Notes under the pieces: generated by a model
Told to the model about the DNA's origin: nothing
Seen by the model: the letters and a program-made list of their open reading frames with translations, nothing else
Database searches by the model: none
Made by a program: the position numbers and the translations under genes
Part shown: in pieces, positions 7,284 through 14,391 of the stretch
Layout of the letters: the number at the start of each line of letters is the position of its first letter
Position numbering within the stretch: the stretch's first letter is position 1
Source: an uncultured Lachnospiraceae bacterium
GTDB taxonomy: Bacteria > Bacillota > Clostridia > Lachnospirales > Lachnospiraceae
Length of the DNA: 42,875 bases
Reading direction: 5' to 3'
Assembly: GCA_900539715.1 (NCBI GenBank)
Contig: UQDA01000023.1
Span: 1-42,875 of the forward strand

Positions 7284-7574
7284 ATGGAAGAATTAAACGG
7301 CAGCAGGGCAAAACAGCACAGGGTTAGTCTGGTAAACCGGCAGACCTGCGCGGTGAACGGCGTATCGGATGTGCTTTCCTTTGATGTGGGGGAGGTGCTT
7401 CTGGAAACGGAGCAGGGAATGCTGATGATACGAGGCAGCGATCTGCATGTAAGCCGCCTTACTCTGGAAAAAGGGGAAGTTGATATAGACGGCAAGATTG
7501 ACAGCCTGACCTATTCGGAAAATACAGGAATGTCCGGGAAGACAGAGTCGCTTTTATCCCGGCTCTTCAGGTAG
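7284..7574 (+). CDS. yabP: Sporulation protein YabP
   Basis: A 96-residue YabP/YqfC-family protein. The core HRVSLVNRQTCAVNGVSDVLSFDVGEVLLETEQGML with the following RGSDLHVSRLTLEKGEVDIDGKIDSLTY matches the family's beta-rich pattern and normal length. The family is needed for sporulation, probably in the mother cell; its biochemical role is not settled. AGGAGGG lies just before the ATG. yabQ follows after 3 bp, so the two are certainly co-transcribed. A weak sigma-E-like promoter lies 55 bp upstream. Confidence 0.93.
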   Translation: MEELNGSRAKQHRVSLVNRQTCAVNGVSDVLSFDVGEVLLETEQGMLMIRGSDLHVSRLTLEKGEVDIDGKIDSLTYSENTGMSGKTESLLSRLFR

Positions 7575-7577
7575 CTC

Positions 7578-8099
7578 ATGAGCAGCCTGATAGCGCAGGA
7601 GGGGTGGCTCTGGCTGCATTCGGTTCTGCTTGGGGTAGCGGTGACCTTCGTATATGACGGGCTGAGGATATGGCGGCGTGTATTTGAGCACAGCATGTTC
7701 TGGATATCGGCAGAGGATCTGCTGTATTGGGCGTTTGTGGCATACAGCTTTTTTTATCTTCTTTATATGGAAAATAATGGGGTATTCCGGTGGTTCTGCG
7801 TATTCGGGGCAGCAGTGGGGATGCTGCTTTATCAAAAGAGCGTAAGTCCTTTTTGGGTAAAGTATATGTCCCGTTTTCTATGTGCGTTGAAAAAGTTTTT
7901 GGGGACTGCAGCCGGATTTTTGTGCAGGCCGTTCCGGGCAGCTAAACGCGCAGGAACAGCGTATGCCAAAAGGCAGGGAAAGCGCATAAAAAGACTTGTG
8001 CGGATTTGTAAAAAGCGGTTGACGGTTTGGATAAAACTGTCTAAAATATTTTTTAACAAGAGGAAATCGCGGCGGGGCAGGGAAAATGGTAAAACGTAA
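7578..8099 (+). CDS. yabQ: Spore cortex biosynthesis protein YabQ
   Basis: A 173-residue membrane protein with about four hydrophobic segments in its first 100 residues (around 8-25, 45-62, 66-83, with amphipathic joins). It then has a long, very basic tail rich in K and R (residues about 110-173). YabQ localises to forespore membranes and is required for the spore cortex. The family is recognised from the N-terminus (W-L-W-L-H-S-V-L-L-G then YDGLRIWRR) and from context between yabP and divIC. It overlaps the divIC-like gene by 14 nt, implying translational coupling. Confidence 0.88.
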   Translation: MSSLIAQEGWLWLHSVLLGVAVTFVYDGLRIWRRVFEHSMFWISAEDLLYWAFVAYSFFYLLYMENNGVFRWFCVFGAAVGMLLYQKSVSPFWVKYMSRFLCALKKFLGTAAGFLCRPFRAAKRAGTAYAKRQGKRIKRLVRICKKRLTVWIKLSKIFFNKRKSRRGRENGKT

Positions 8100-8397
8100 G
8101 ATCGTATTTCGCCAGAAGAAGCGGCAGAACCGTTTCAGTATGATGCTGGTGATGATAGCGGTCCTGATGGTGCTGGTAGTCGTATCTTTGCGTAGCGTAG
8201 ATTTAAGGCGTAAGCAGGAATATTACGGAGCGCAGATAGAGCAGCTGGAGCGGCGCATCGAGGAAGAGAACCAGAGGACGGCGGAAATAGAAGAATATGG
8301 GAAGTATACCAAGACGAGAAAGTACGTGGAAGAGGTTGCAAAGGATAAGCTCGGGCTGGTATATGAAGGAGAGATAATTTTTAAGCCGGAAGAATGA
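8086..8397 (+). CDS. Septum formation initiator (DivIC/FtsB-like)
   Basis: A 103-residue bitopic protein: a basic cytoplasmic start (MVKRKIVFRQKKRQNRF), one membrane segment (about 19-35), then a coiled coil (residues about 40-75, heptads rich in E, R, Q) and the family end motif KYVEEVAKDKLGLVYEGEIIF. DivIC/FtsB proteins join FtsL and DivIB/FtsQ to activate septal peptidoglycan synthesis. It occupies the divIC position after yabQ, as in B. subtilis. A strong terminator follows, so the rqcP/yabP-to-divIC unit ends here. Confidence 0.9.
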   Translation: MVKRKIVFRQKKRQNRFSMMLVMIAVLMVLVVVSLRSVDLRRKQEYYGAQIEQLERRIEEENQRTAEIEEYGKYTKTRKYVEEVAKDKLGLVYEGEIIFKPEE

Positions 8398-8469
8398 GCG
8401 GTTTTCAGAAAAGATGAAAGAGCAGATCGTTCAGGCTGCCCGATGGATGTGTGGGAGATAGAACACTTT

Positions 8470-8514
8470 ATACCCTCAGCGGAACAGGAGAAACTTGTTC
8501 CCTGAGGGTATTTT
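8470..8514 (+). terminator. Terminator after the divIC-like gene
   Basis: TACCCTCAG (8471-8479) pairs with CTGAGGGTA (8502-8510), and inside it GGAACA pairs with TGTTCC. TTTT follows. The outer arm is the same sequence as in the terminator at 3767. Confidence 0.9.
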
Positions 8515-8546
8515 AGTCTGAAAAAATATAATCGGTGAAGTGCCGA

Positions 8547-8580
8547 TTTGACAAATCTTGCGCATTCCATGCGTTATAAT
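8547..8580 (+). promoter_or_regulatory. spoIIE promoter, 21-bp spacer with Spo0A-like box
   Basis: Perfect TTGACA (8548-8553) and perfect TATAAT (8575-8580) are 21 bp apart, too far for unaided sigma-A use. The minus strand at 8553-8547 reads TGTCAAA, 6 of 7 to the Spo0A box TGTCGAA, and overlaps the -35. Spo0A-activated sigma-A promoters of B. subtilis spoIIE and spoIIG have the same long spacing. Confidence 0.75.
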
Positions 8581-8685
8581 GGAAGAAATTCATCCTCCTG
8601 TTCTGTACGTATGAGGGTAATTGCACGGGCTGGCGTTTTGCACATACGGACATGGGCGGAAAGGAAAAATGAAAAGGAGGCGGCC

Positions 8686-9885
8686 GTGAAAACGAAATAT
8701 CTGGATTTTGAGGCGCAGCAGTCGGCATATTTACTGGATTATGACAGAAGGCGTATTTTGAACTGCGCCGACACGTTTCAGGAGCTTGCGGCGGGAATGG
8801 GAGGGATGGACCGCGGAGCGGATGCCGGCAGCAGCGACCGGGAAGAGCTTTTGAAGCTGAAACATGCGAAGGATACGAGAAAGCAGTACGCATCACATAT
8901 GAGGCAGATGGCGGGACTGATGCAGGCGGTGGCGGATACGTCGGTGCAGCTCATCCGTCTGGGAGGAAGACAGGAAAAGCAGATTGTGCGCGCGCTGGCG
9001 GGAGAGGGCATTATCGTACAGGATATTTACCTTCTGCGGGGCCAGGAGGACAGGCTTGAAATTTCACTTTCGGCATATATGCGTCGGGAAAGAAATATGA
9101 CGGTAATGCAGATAGCGGGATACCTGTCGGTGTTGATGGATATCCGGCTTATGCCGGAAAAGAGAAATCCGTATTTTATCGGATGCGAGCCCGTGAGTCT
9201 TTATTTTGAGGAAGAACCGGTATTTTGCTGTATGACGGCGGCTGCGACGGCAGTGGAGGAAAATGAGGTGGTTTCGGGAGACAGCTACTCTTTTCTGGAA
9301 GAAGACGGAGGACTGACGATAATACTTTCCGATGGTGTGGGGTCGGGAGAGAGCGCGCAGAAGGACAGCAGCCGTATCGTGGATCTGACGGAGAGGATAT
9401 TGGATGCGGGGCTTGGACTTCAGATGGCAGTTCAGCTTCTGGATACGATGGCTGATGCAGAAGGCGATGAGAGCCGCATGGCAACGTTGGATTTGTGCAG
9501 GATAGATTTAAAAAAAGCTGAGTGCGAGATAGTAAAGGCGGGAGGCGCGGCGACATTTATAAAGCGCGGTGACCAGGTGGAAAAGATAAACGGTATGCGG
9601 CTTCCGCTGGGAATGTCTGTGGGCGGACAGCCTGTTTCTCAGACGCGGAAGCTGCAGAGCGGTGATATGGTCGTGATGATTTCGGATGGTGTGTTGGAAA
9701 ACTGGGGCTGCGACGGAGAATTTTTGTTCGCGCGCAGACTGGAGGAACTCATGATATCTTCTCCGGTGGATATGGCAAACCGCCTTTTGCAGTGTGCCAT
9801 CAGTCAGTGCGGGGGAAAGATACGGGATGATATGACAGTCCTTGCAGCGGGCGTCTGGAAGGAAGAGGAGAGGGAAGTTGATTGA
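8686..9885 (+). CDS. spoIIE: SpoIIE-type PP2C phosphatase lacking the membrane domain
   Basis: A 399-residue protein. Residues about 190-395 match the PP2C catalytic domain of SpoIIE: GDSYSFLEEDGG with D199, LSDGVGSGESAQ with D216, MATLDLCRIDL, ATFIKRGDQVEKING, VMISDGVLENW and the final RDDMTVLA. SpoIIE dephosphorylates SpoIIAA to activate sigma-F in the forespore. The first 190 residues are soluble and helical (K/R/E/Q-rich), resembling the SpoIIE linker that sits between membrane and phosphatase regions. The ten membrane segments of the 827-residue B. subtilis protein are absent. The start is GTG at 8686, after AAAAGGAGG; an in-frame ATG at 8548 lies within the promoter. Position before tilS-hpt-ftsH is classical. 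Confidence 0.88.
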   Translation: MKTKYLDFEAQQSAYLLDYDRRRILNCADTFQELAAGMGGMDRGADAGSSDREELLKLKHAKDTRKQYASHMRQMAGLMQAVADTSVQLIRLGGRQEKQIVRALAGEGIIVQDIYLLRGQEDRLEISLSAYMRRERNMTVMQIAGYLSVLMDIRLMPEKRNPYFIGCEPVSLYFEEEPVFCCMTAAATAVEENEVVSGDSYSFLEEDGGLTIILSDGVGSGESAQKDSSRIVDLTERILDAGLGLQMAVQLLDTMADAEGDESRMATLDLCRIDLKKAECEIVKAGGAATFIKRGDQVEKINGMRLPLGMSVGGQPVSQTRKLQSGDMVVMISDGVLENWGCDGEFLFARRLEELMISSPVDMANRLLQCAISQCGGKIRDDMTVLAAGVWKEEEREVD

Positions 9886-9951
9886 AAAAAAGGGAGGGAC
9901 ATGGTAGAGTGTAGGAAGAACGAGTAAATTACGGAAAGTAAAAAAGCGGTT

Positions 9952-11499
9952 ATGAATAGAAAAATTTTATCCTACATTCAAAAATATGAAATGCTCCCGG
10001 ATAACGGAAATATCGTTGTAGGCGTATCAGGCGGGCCGGATTCGGTCTGCCTGCTTTATATGCTCGTAAAACTGAGGAAGGAGCTGGCATCGGAAAGACG
10101 TCTGAATCTGTATGCAGTTCATATCAATCACGGGCTGCGCAAAGAGGCGGGAGGCGATGAAGCGTTTGTAAAGGAGCTTTGTGAAGCATGGGATGTGCCC
10201 TTGGAGGTGCGGCATGTCGATGTGGGCAGGCTGGCGGAAAGGCTGGGACAAAGCTGCGAAGAGGCGGGACGCAGAGCGCGATATGAGGCGTTTGAAGAGT
10301 GTTTAAAGAAGCTGGACGAAGGGACGGAAGGTTTCGGCTGCATTGCAGTGGCGCATCACAGAGACGACCGGGCAGAGACCTTTTTATTTAATTTGTTTCG
10401 GGGAACCGGGCTGGACGGAATGGCGGGAATACGTCCTGTGCGGTTATCGGAAAGCGGAGCGCGGGTCATCCGGCCGCTTTTGGATTGTCCGAGAGCGGAA
10501 ATAGAAGCCTTTTTAAAAAAGGAAGGGATAGAATGGTGCACGGATGCGACGAACGCTCAGGATATGTATGCGAGAAACCGTATCCGGAATCGGATACTGC
10601 CGTATGCAGAGCAGGAAATCTGTACCGGAGCGGCAGCGCATCTGGCGCAGGAGGCGGAGCTTTTGGCGCGGACCGGGGATTTCGTGAGGGAATGTACCAG
10701 ACAGGCGCTGGAGCGATGTATGGAAGAGGGAAGTGTCGGAGAGAATGGCACAGCCTGTATTATTATTTCTGTTCAGAAGCTTTGCAAAGAAGCAGAGCTT
10801 TTGCGGGAGCTGTGCGTCAGGGAATGCCTTTTGCGTATCGGAACCGGGCGGGATTTGACGGCGGCGCATATCAGGGCGGCGCTGGCTTTGGCAGAGCCTT
10901 CCTGCCAAAGCGGGAAAAAGCTTTGTATCCCGGCATGCAGGGCAGAGGCAGTTCGGGATTTTAACCGTCTTGTGTTTCGGAGAATCGGGAGCGATGAAGC
11001 AAAGGCAGCCGGGAAAAAAAGGAAAGACCAACCCGGTACGCCGCCGGACGGCGAAGAGGTTTTCAGGATACCGGACAGAGATGGGGAGTTTTTCGTACCG
11101 GGCCTGGGAACGGTCGGCGTGAGGTTTTGGCAGAGCAGGGGAAAAAGCGGAGAAAAAGGCACGGAAAATGCGGACTTTTTCAAAAATATCCCGCAAAAGA
11201 AGTATACGAAATGGTTTGACTATGATAAAATAATACAATCCGCCGTATTTCGCACACGGCGCAGCGGGGACTATCTGACGATAGATGATGACTTTTCGAA
11301 AAAAAGTCTGAAAAAGTATATGATAGAGCAGAAAATCCCGGCACAGGAGCGCGGAAGTCTGCCGCTCCTTGCGGACGGGCAGCATATTATATGGATTCCG
11401 GGATACCGGATGAGCGCTGCATACCGGGTAAGCGAAAATACGGCTGTTGTGATGGAAATTAAGATTAAAGATACCAAGGAGGAAAACAAAAATGGCTGA
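9952..11499 (+). CDS. tilS: tRNA(Ile)-lysidine synthetase
   Basis: A 515-residue TilS that attaches lysine to C34 of the AUA-decoding tRNA-Ile using ATP. The PP-loop GVSGGPDSVCLLYML lies at about 24-38. The N-terminal domain also has INHGLRKEAGGDEAFV and the AHHRDDRAETFLFNLFRGTG signature, with R-P-L-L-D-C-P-R and CTDATN-x6-RNRIR following. The C-terminal domain (RRSGDYLTIDDDFSKKSLKKYMIEQKIP) is the substrate-binding TilS-C. It is slightly longer than B. subtilis TilS. The ribosome site is weak (GGAAAGT). It overlaps hpt by 8 nt, as expected for the tilS-hprT-ftsH operon. Confidence 0.96.
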   Translation: MNRKILSYIQKYEMLPDNGNIVVGVSGGPDSVCLLYMLVKLRKELASERRLNLYAVHINHGLRKEAGGDEAFVKELCEAWDVPLEVRHVDVGRLAERLGQSCEEAGRRARYEAFEECLKKLDEGTEGFGCIAVAHHRDDRAETFLFNLFRGTGLDGMAGIRPVRLSESGARVIRPLLDCPRAEIEAFLKKEGIEWCTDATNAQDMYARNRIRNRILPYAEQEICTGAAAHLAQEAELLARTGDFVRECTRQALERCMEEGSVGENGTACIIISVQKLCKEAELLRELCVRECLLRIGTGRDLTAAHIRAALALAEPSCQSGKKLCIPACRAEAVRDFNRLVFRRIGSDEAKAAGKKRKDQPGTPPDGEEVFRIPDRDGEFFVPGLGTVGVRFWQSRGKSGEKGTENADFFKNIPQKKYTKWFDYDKIIQSAVFRTRRSGDYLTIDDDFSKKSLKKYMIEQKIPAQERGSLPLLADGQHIIWIPGYRMSAAYRVSENTAVVMEIKIKDTKEENKNG

Positions 11500-12016
11500 A
11501 AGAATTGAAGTACTGTTAACAGAAAAAGAGGTAGATGACCGCATTCAGGCTATCGGAGAGCAGATAAGCAGAGATTATGAGGGCAGGCAGGTGCATCTCG
11601 TATGCGTGTTAAAGGGCGGAAGCTTTTTTATGTGTGAGCTGGCAAAGCGTATCACCGTGCCCGTATCCCTGGATTTTATGTCCGTATCCAGCTACGGCAG
11701 TGACACAAAGTCAAGCGGTGTTATCAAGATTGTAAAGGATTTGGATGACTCCATCAAAGATAAGGATGTACTTGTTGTGGAGGATATTGTGGATTCAGGA
11801 CGTACGCTCAGCTATCTTCTGGAGCTGTTAAAGAGCAGAGGACCTAAGAGTATGGCGCTGTGCACGCTGCTTGATAAGCCGGACCGCCGCGTAGTCGATG
11901 TGAACGTGGATTACACAGGATTTCAGATACCGGATGAATTTGTGGTAGGCTATGGTCTGGATTATGACCAGCGCTACCGTAACCTTCCTTATATAGGAGT
12001 AGTCAAATTTGACTGA
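11492..12016 (+). CDS. hpt: Hypoxanthine phosphoribosyltransferase
   Basis: A 174-residue type I phosphoribosyltransferase of purine salvage (hypoxanthine/guanine plus PRPP to IMP/GMP). The PRPP-binding motif VLVVEDIVDSGRTLSYLLELL lies at about 91-111. The active-site loop region SSYGSDTKSSG lies at about 68-78, and FVVGYGLDYDQRYRNLPYIGV at the C-terminus binds the base. AAGGAGG lies inside the 3' end of tilS, with an 8-nt overlap. Between it and ftsH are 48 bp with no terminator. The family and operon position are unambiguous. Confidence 0.96.
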   Translation: MAERIEVLLTEKEVDDRIQAIGEQISRDYEGRQVHLVCVLKGGSFFMCELAKRITVPVSLDFMSVSSYGSDTKSSGVIKIVKDLDDSIKDKDVLVVEDIVDSGRTLSYLLELLKSRGPKSMALCTLLDKPDRRVVDVNVDYTGFQIPDEFVVGYGLDYDQRYRNLPYIGVVKFD

Positions 12017-12064
12017 TCGGACAGTTATAAAAAGTAATGCAGGCTTATGCTGAAGGAGGATGCA

Positions 12065-13906
12065 GTGAACAAAAACGGCAGAGGATTCAATATGGTGTTT
12101 TCCCTTCTGCTCGTCATTCTTCTGATATTCTGGTTCTCGGGAACGCTGCAGAGGATGGAGGATACCTGCACGCAGGAAGAATTTCATCAGCTGCTGGATG
12201 AGGGACAGATTTCAGGAGCGGTGGTGAGGCAGAACCGGGAAGTGCCTACCGGCTCTATCCAGATAAATTTAAAATCGGGCGATGAAAAGATTCTGGTGGT
12301 ATCGGATATCAATCCGGTGTTGGCAGAGCTGACGGATGCCGGAGTCAGCGCGATTATCCGGGATGTGCCGGGCGAAAACGTGTTTATGACGTCTATATTG
12401 CCTGCGCTCATCATGGTGGGCGGCGTGTTCCTGATATTTATGATGATGAATGCGCAGAACGCTCAGGCAAACGGCGGCGGGAAAATGATGAACTTCGGGA
12501 AGAGCCGTGCGCGGATGAGTATGGCGGGAGATACGAAGATAACGCTGAAGGACGTTGCAGGACTGAAAGAGGAAAAAGAAGACCTGCAGGAAATAGTCGA
12601 TTTTCTGCGTGACCCTGAAAAATTTACGAAGATAGGTGCAAGGATTCCGAAGGGCGTGCTTTTGGAGGGACCTCCGGGAACGGGTAAGACTCTTCTGGCA
12701 AAGGCGATAGCAGGAGAAGCGAACGTGCCTTTCTTCTCGATCTCCGGTTCGGATTTTGTGGAAATGTTTGTTGGCGTAGGCGCGTCCCGCGTACGCGACC
12801 TGTTCGCAGATGCAAAGCGAAATGCTCCCTGCATCGTTTTTATCGATGAGATAGATGCAGTCGCAAGACGCCGCGGGACAGGAATGGGCGGCGGTCATGA
12901 TGAACGCGAGCAGACGCTGAACCAGATGCTTGTGGAAATGGACGGTTTTGGTGTCAACGAAGGCATCATCGTGATGGCGGCGACAAACCGGGTGGATATC
13001 CTTGATCCCGCGATCATGCGTCCCGGACGTTTTGACAGAAAGATAAGCGTCGGTCTGCCGGATGTGGGCGGTCGTGAAGCGATATTGAAAATCCATGCCA
13101 AAAACAAGCCTTTAGGAGATGATGTGGATTTAAAACAGGTGGCGCAGACTACAGCGGGCTTTACCGGCGCCGATCTGGAAAATCTGCTGAATGAGGCGGC
13201 CATTATGGCGGCAAAAGAAGAGCGCAGCTTTATCAGCCAGGAAGATATCAAATGCGCCTTTGTAAAGGTCGGTATCGGCACGGAGAAAAAGAGCAGGATA
13301 ATTTCTGATAAGGAAAAGAAGATTACGGCGTATCATGAGTCCGGTCATGCGATATTATTCCATGTGCTGCCCGATGTGGGACCGGTCTACTCTGTCTCTA
13401 TCATTCCGACAGGACCCGGGGCGGCGGGCTATACGATGCCGCTGCCTGAACGTGATGAGATGTTTATGACAAAAGGACAGATGGAGCAGGAGATAATGGT
13501 ATCTCTCGGCGGGCGTATCGCAGAGGAGCTGATATTTGATGATATCACGACAGGAGCGTCCAGCGATATCAAGAAAGCGACCCAGATAGCGAGAAAGATG
13601 GTAACGCGCTATGGGATGTCAGAAAATGTGGGCGTGATATGTTATGATGACGATGATGATGAGGTGTTCATCGGGCGCGATCTGGCTCATGCAAAGGCGC
13701 ACAGCGAGCTGATGAGCGGTGAGATAGACCGCGAGGTACGTCGTATCATTGACAATTGCTATGCGAAAGCAAAAGGGCTGATTCTGCAGCATATGGATGT
13801 GCTCCACAGGAGTTCAGAGCTGCTTCTGAAAAAGGAAAAGCTGAATCGTACAGAATTTGAGTCACTTTTTGAAAAAACGCCGGAATCATTCTTTGAAAAC
13901 GTATAA
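12065..13906 (+). CDS. ftsH: ATP-dependent zinc metalloprotease FtsH
   Basis: A 613-residue membrane AAA+ protease. Two membrane segments (about 9-27 and 104-126) flank an extracytoplasmic domain. The AAA domain has Walker A GPPGTGKT (about 202-209), Walker B CIVFIDEIDAV and the second region of homology (ATNRVDILDPAIMRPGRFDR). The peptidase domain has the zinc motif HESGHAILFH (about 424) and the distal aspartate in TTGASSDIKKAT. It degrades misfolded membrane and regulatory proteins. The GTG at 12065 is preferred because AAGGAGG is 5 nt upstream; the ATG at 12047 precedes that site. The C-terminus is short, without the long basic tail of some homologues. It ends the tilS operon. Confidence 0.97.
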   Translation: MNKNGRGFNMVFSLLLVILLIFWFSGTLQRMEDTCTQEEFHQLLDEGQISGAVVRQNREVPTGSIQINLKSGDEKILVVSDINPVLAELTDAGVSAIIRDVPGENVFMTSILPALIMVGGVFLIFMMMNAQNAQANGGGKMMNFGKSRARMSMAGDTKITLKDVAGLKEEKEDLQEIVDFLRDPEKFTKIGARIPKGVLLEGPPGTGKTLLAKAIAGEANVPFFSISGSDFVEMFVGVGASRVRDLFADAKRNAPCIVFIDEIDAVARRRGTGMGGGHDEREQTLNQMLVEMDGFGVNEGIIVMAATNRVDILDPAIMRPGRFDRKISVGLPDVGGREAILKIHAKNKPLGDDVDLKQVAQTTAGFTGADLENLLNEAAIMAAKEERSFISQEDIKCAFVKVGIGTEKKSRIISDKEKKITAYHESGHAILFHVLPDVGPVYSVSIIPTGPGAAGYTMPLPERDEMFMTKGQMEQEIMVSLGGRIAEELIFDDITTGASSDIKKATQIARKMVTRYGMSENVGVICYDDDDDEVFIGRDLAHAKAHSELMSGEIDREVRRIIDNCYAKAKGLILQHMDVLHRSSELLLKKEKLNRTEFESLFEKTPESFFENV

Positions 13907-13997
13907 ATAAATTCTGAAAAACGAAGAAAATGCAAAAACTTGGTCAAAATGTACAAGAAAATGCAATAGCTTTTGTAATATTCGTGATTTTCGGGTA

Positions 13998-14026
13998 TAT
14001 ACAAATGGGGGCGGTTCTGGTATTAT
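13998..14026 (+). promoter_or_regulatory. Promoter of a candidate small RNA
   Basis: TATACA (13998-14003, 4 of 6) and TATTAT (14021-14026, 5 of 6) are 17 bp apart. The -10 is extended by TG at 14018-14019. No open reading frame with a ribosome site follows before the terminator at 14101. Confidence 0.5.
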
Positions 14027-14032
14027 ACTACT

Positions 14033-14126
14033 TGTAACCCCCCCAATACATTATATAGTTTTTTGCTATACCCCATAAGAAGAAATACCTTCTCTGAAAG
14101 AGACAGTCGAAAGGCTGTCTTTTTTT
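14033..14126 (+). ncRNA. Candidate small RNA of about 94 nt
   Basis: It is bounded by the promoter at 13998-14026 and the terminator at 14101-14126. The transcript would start near a run of seven C (14037-14044), contain a TATAGT/GCTATA hairpin with a T-rich loop, and end in the GAAA-tetraloop terminator. It lies between ftsH and the GH13 gene and does not match a family I recognise. C-rich single-stranded runs are typical of some Firmicute regulatory RNAs that pair with ribosome sites; that comparison is inference. Confidence 0.35.
14101..14126 (+). terminator. Terminator with GAAA tetraloop
   Basis: AGACAGTC-GAAA-GGCTGTCT forms an 8-bp stem with one G-U pair, followed by six more T. It ends the candidate RNA that starts near 14033, or ftsH read-through. 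Confidence 0.88.
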
Positions 14127-14205
14127 CGTTATGTGCATTTGCACGAAAGGAAGATATTGCCTGGCGGAAATTGCGCTCGGCGCGGGTGTACGCCAAGGCG
14201 CGCAC

Positions 14206-14337
14206 TTTTTTATTTCATAGGAAAATGCGTCCTATGAAATAAAAAATGCTCCGCAGGATCGCACTGCGGCGGAAAGGAAAATGTCGCTTACGCGACCCGC
14301 CGCAGGCGGTGCATCCTGCAGAGCAGGATGCTTTTTT
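14206..14337. repeat. Nested palindromic element
   Basis: Part one is a 17-bp perfect inverted repeat with a 7-nt loop (14206-14222 / 14230-14246), poly-T at its left and poly-A at its right. Part two is a nested structure. The outer arms are TGCTCCGCAGGAT (14247-14259) and ATCCTGCAGAGCA (14313-14325, one mismatch-type pair). The middle arms are CTGCGGCGG and CCGCCGCAG, and the inner hairpin is GTCGC-TTAC-GCGAC. The last outer arm can instead form the terminator GCATCCTGC-AGA-GCAGGATGC-TTTTTT (14311-14337). A GC-rich hairpin at about 14171-14204 precedes the poly-T. The layout suggests a mobile palindromic repeat; no transposase is present. Confidence 0.6.
14311..14337 (+). terminator. Intrinsic terminator at the end of the palindromic element
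   Basis: A perfect 9-bp GC-rich stem with a 3-nt loop is followed by six T. It lies 55 bp before the GH13 start and upstream of that gene's probable promoter, so it insulates the gene from upstream transcription. Confidence 0.85.
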
Positions 14338-14339
14338 AC

Positions 14340-14366
14340 TTGCCATCCGAAGAGTTCTAGTATAAA
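14340..14366 (+). promoter_or_regulatory. Possible promoter of the GH13 gene
   Basis: TTGCCA (14340-14345) and TATAAA (14361-14366) are only 15 bp apart. The placement right after a terminator supports it, but the spacer is short. Confidence 0.4.
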
Positions 14367-14391
14367 CTTATTGAAGTAAGGAGTTGAAGGA

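Noticed and set aside
8548..8685. In-frame extension of SpoIIE from the ATG at 8548
   Set aside because: The ATG lies within the promoter itself, upstream of any transcript start; AAAAGGAGG precedes the GTG at 8686.
10513..11544. Long leftward reading frame (343 codons) opposite tilS
   Set aside because: Composition is rich in P, R, S and C, typical of an antisense shadow; tilS on the other strand has all its motifs. The same reasoning removes the leftward 330-codon frame at 31646-32638 opposite the GH133 gene.
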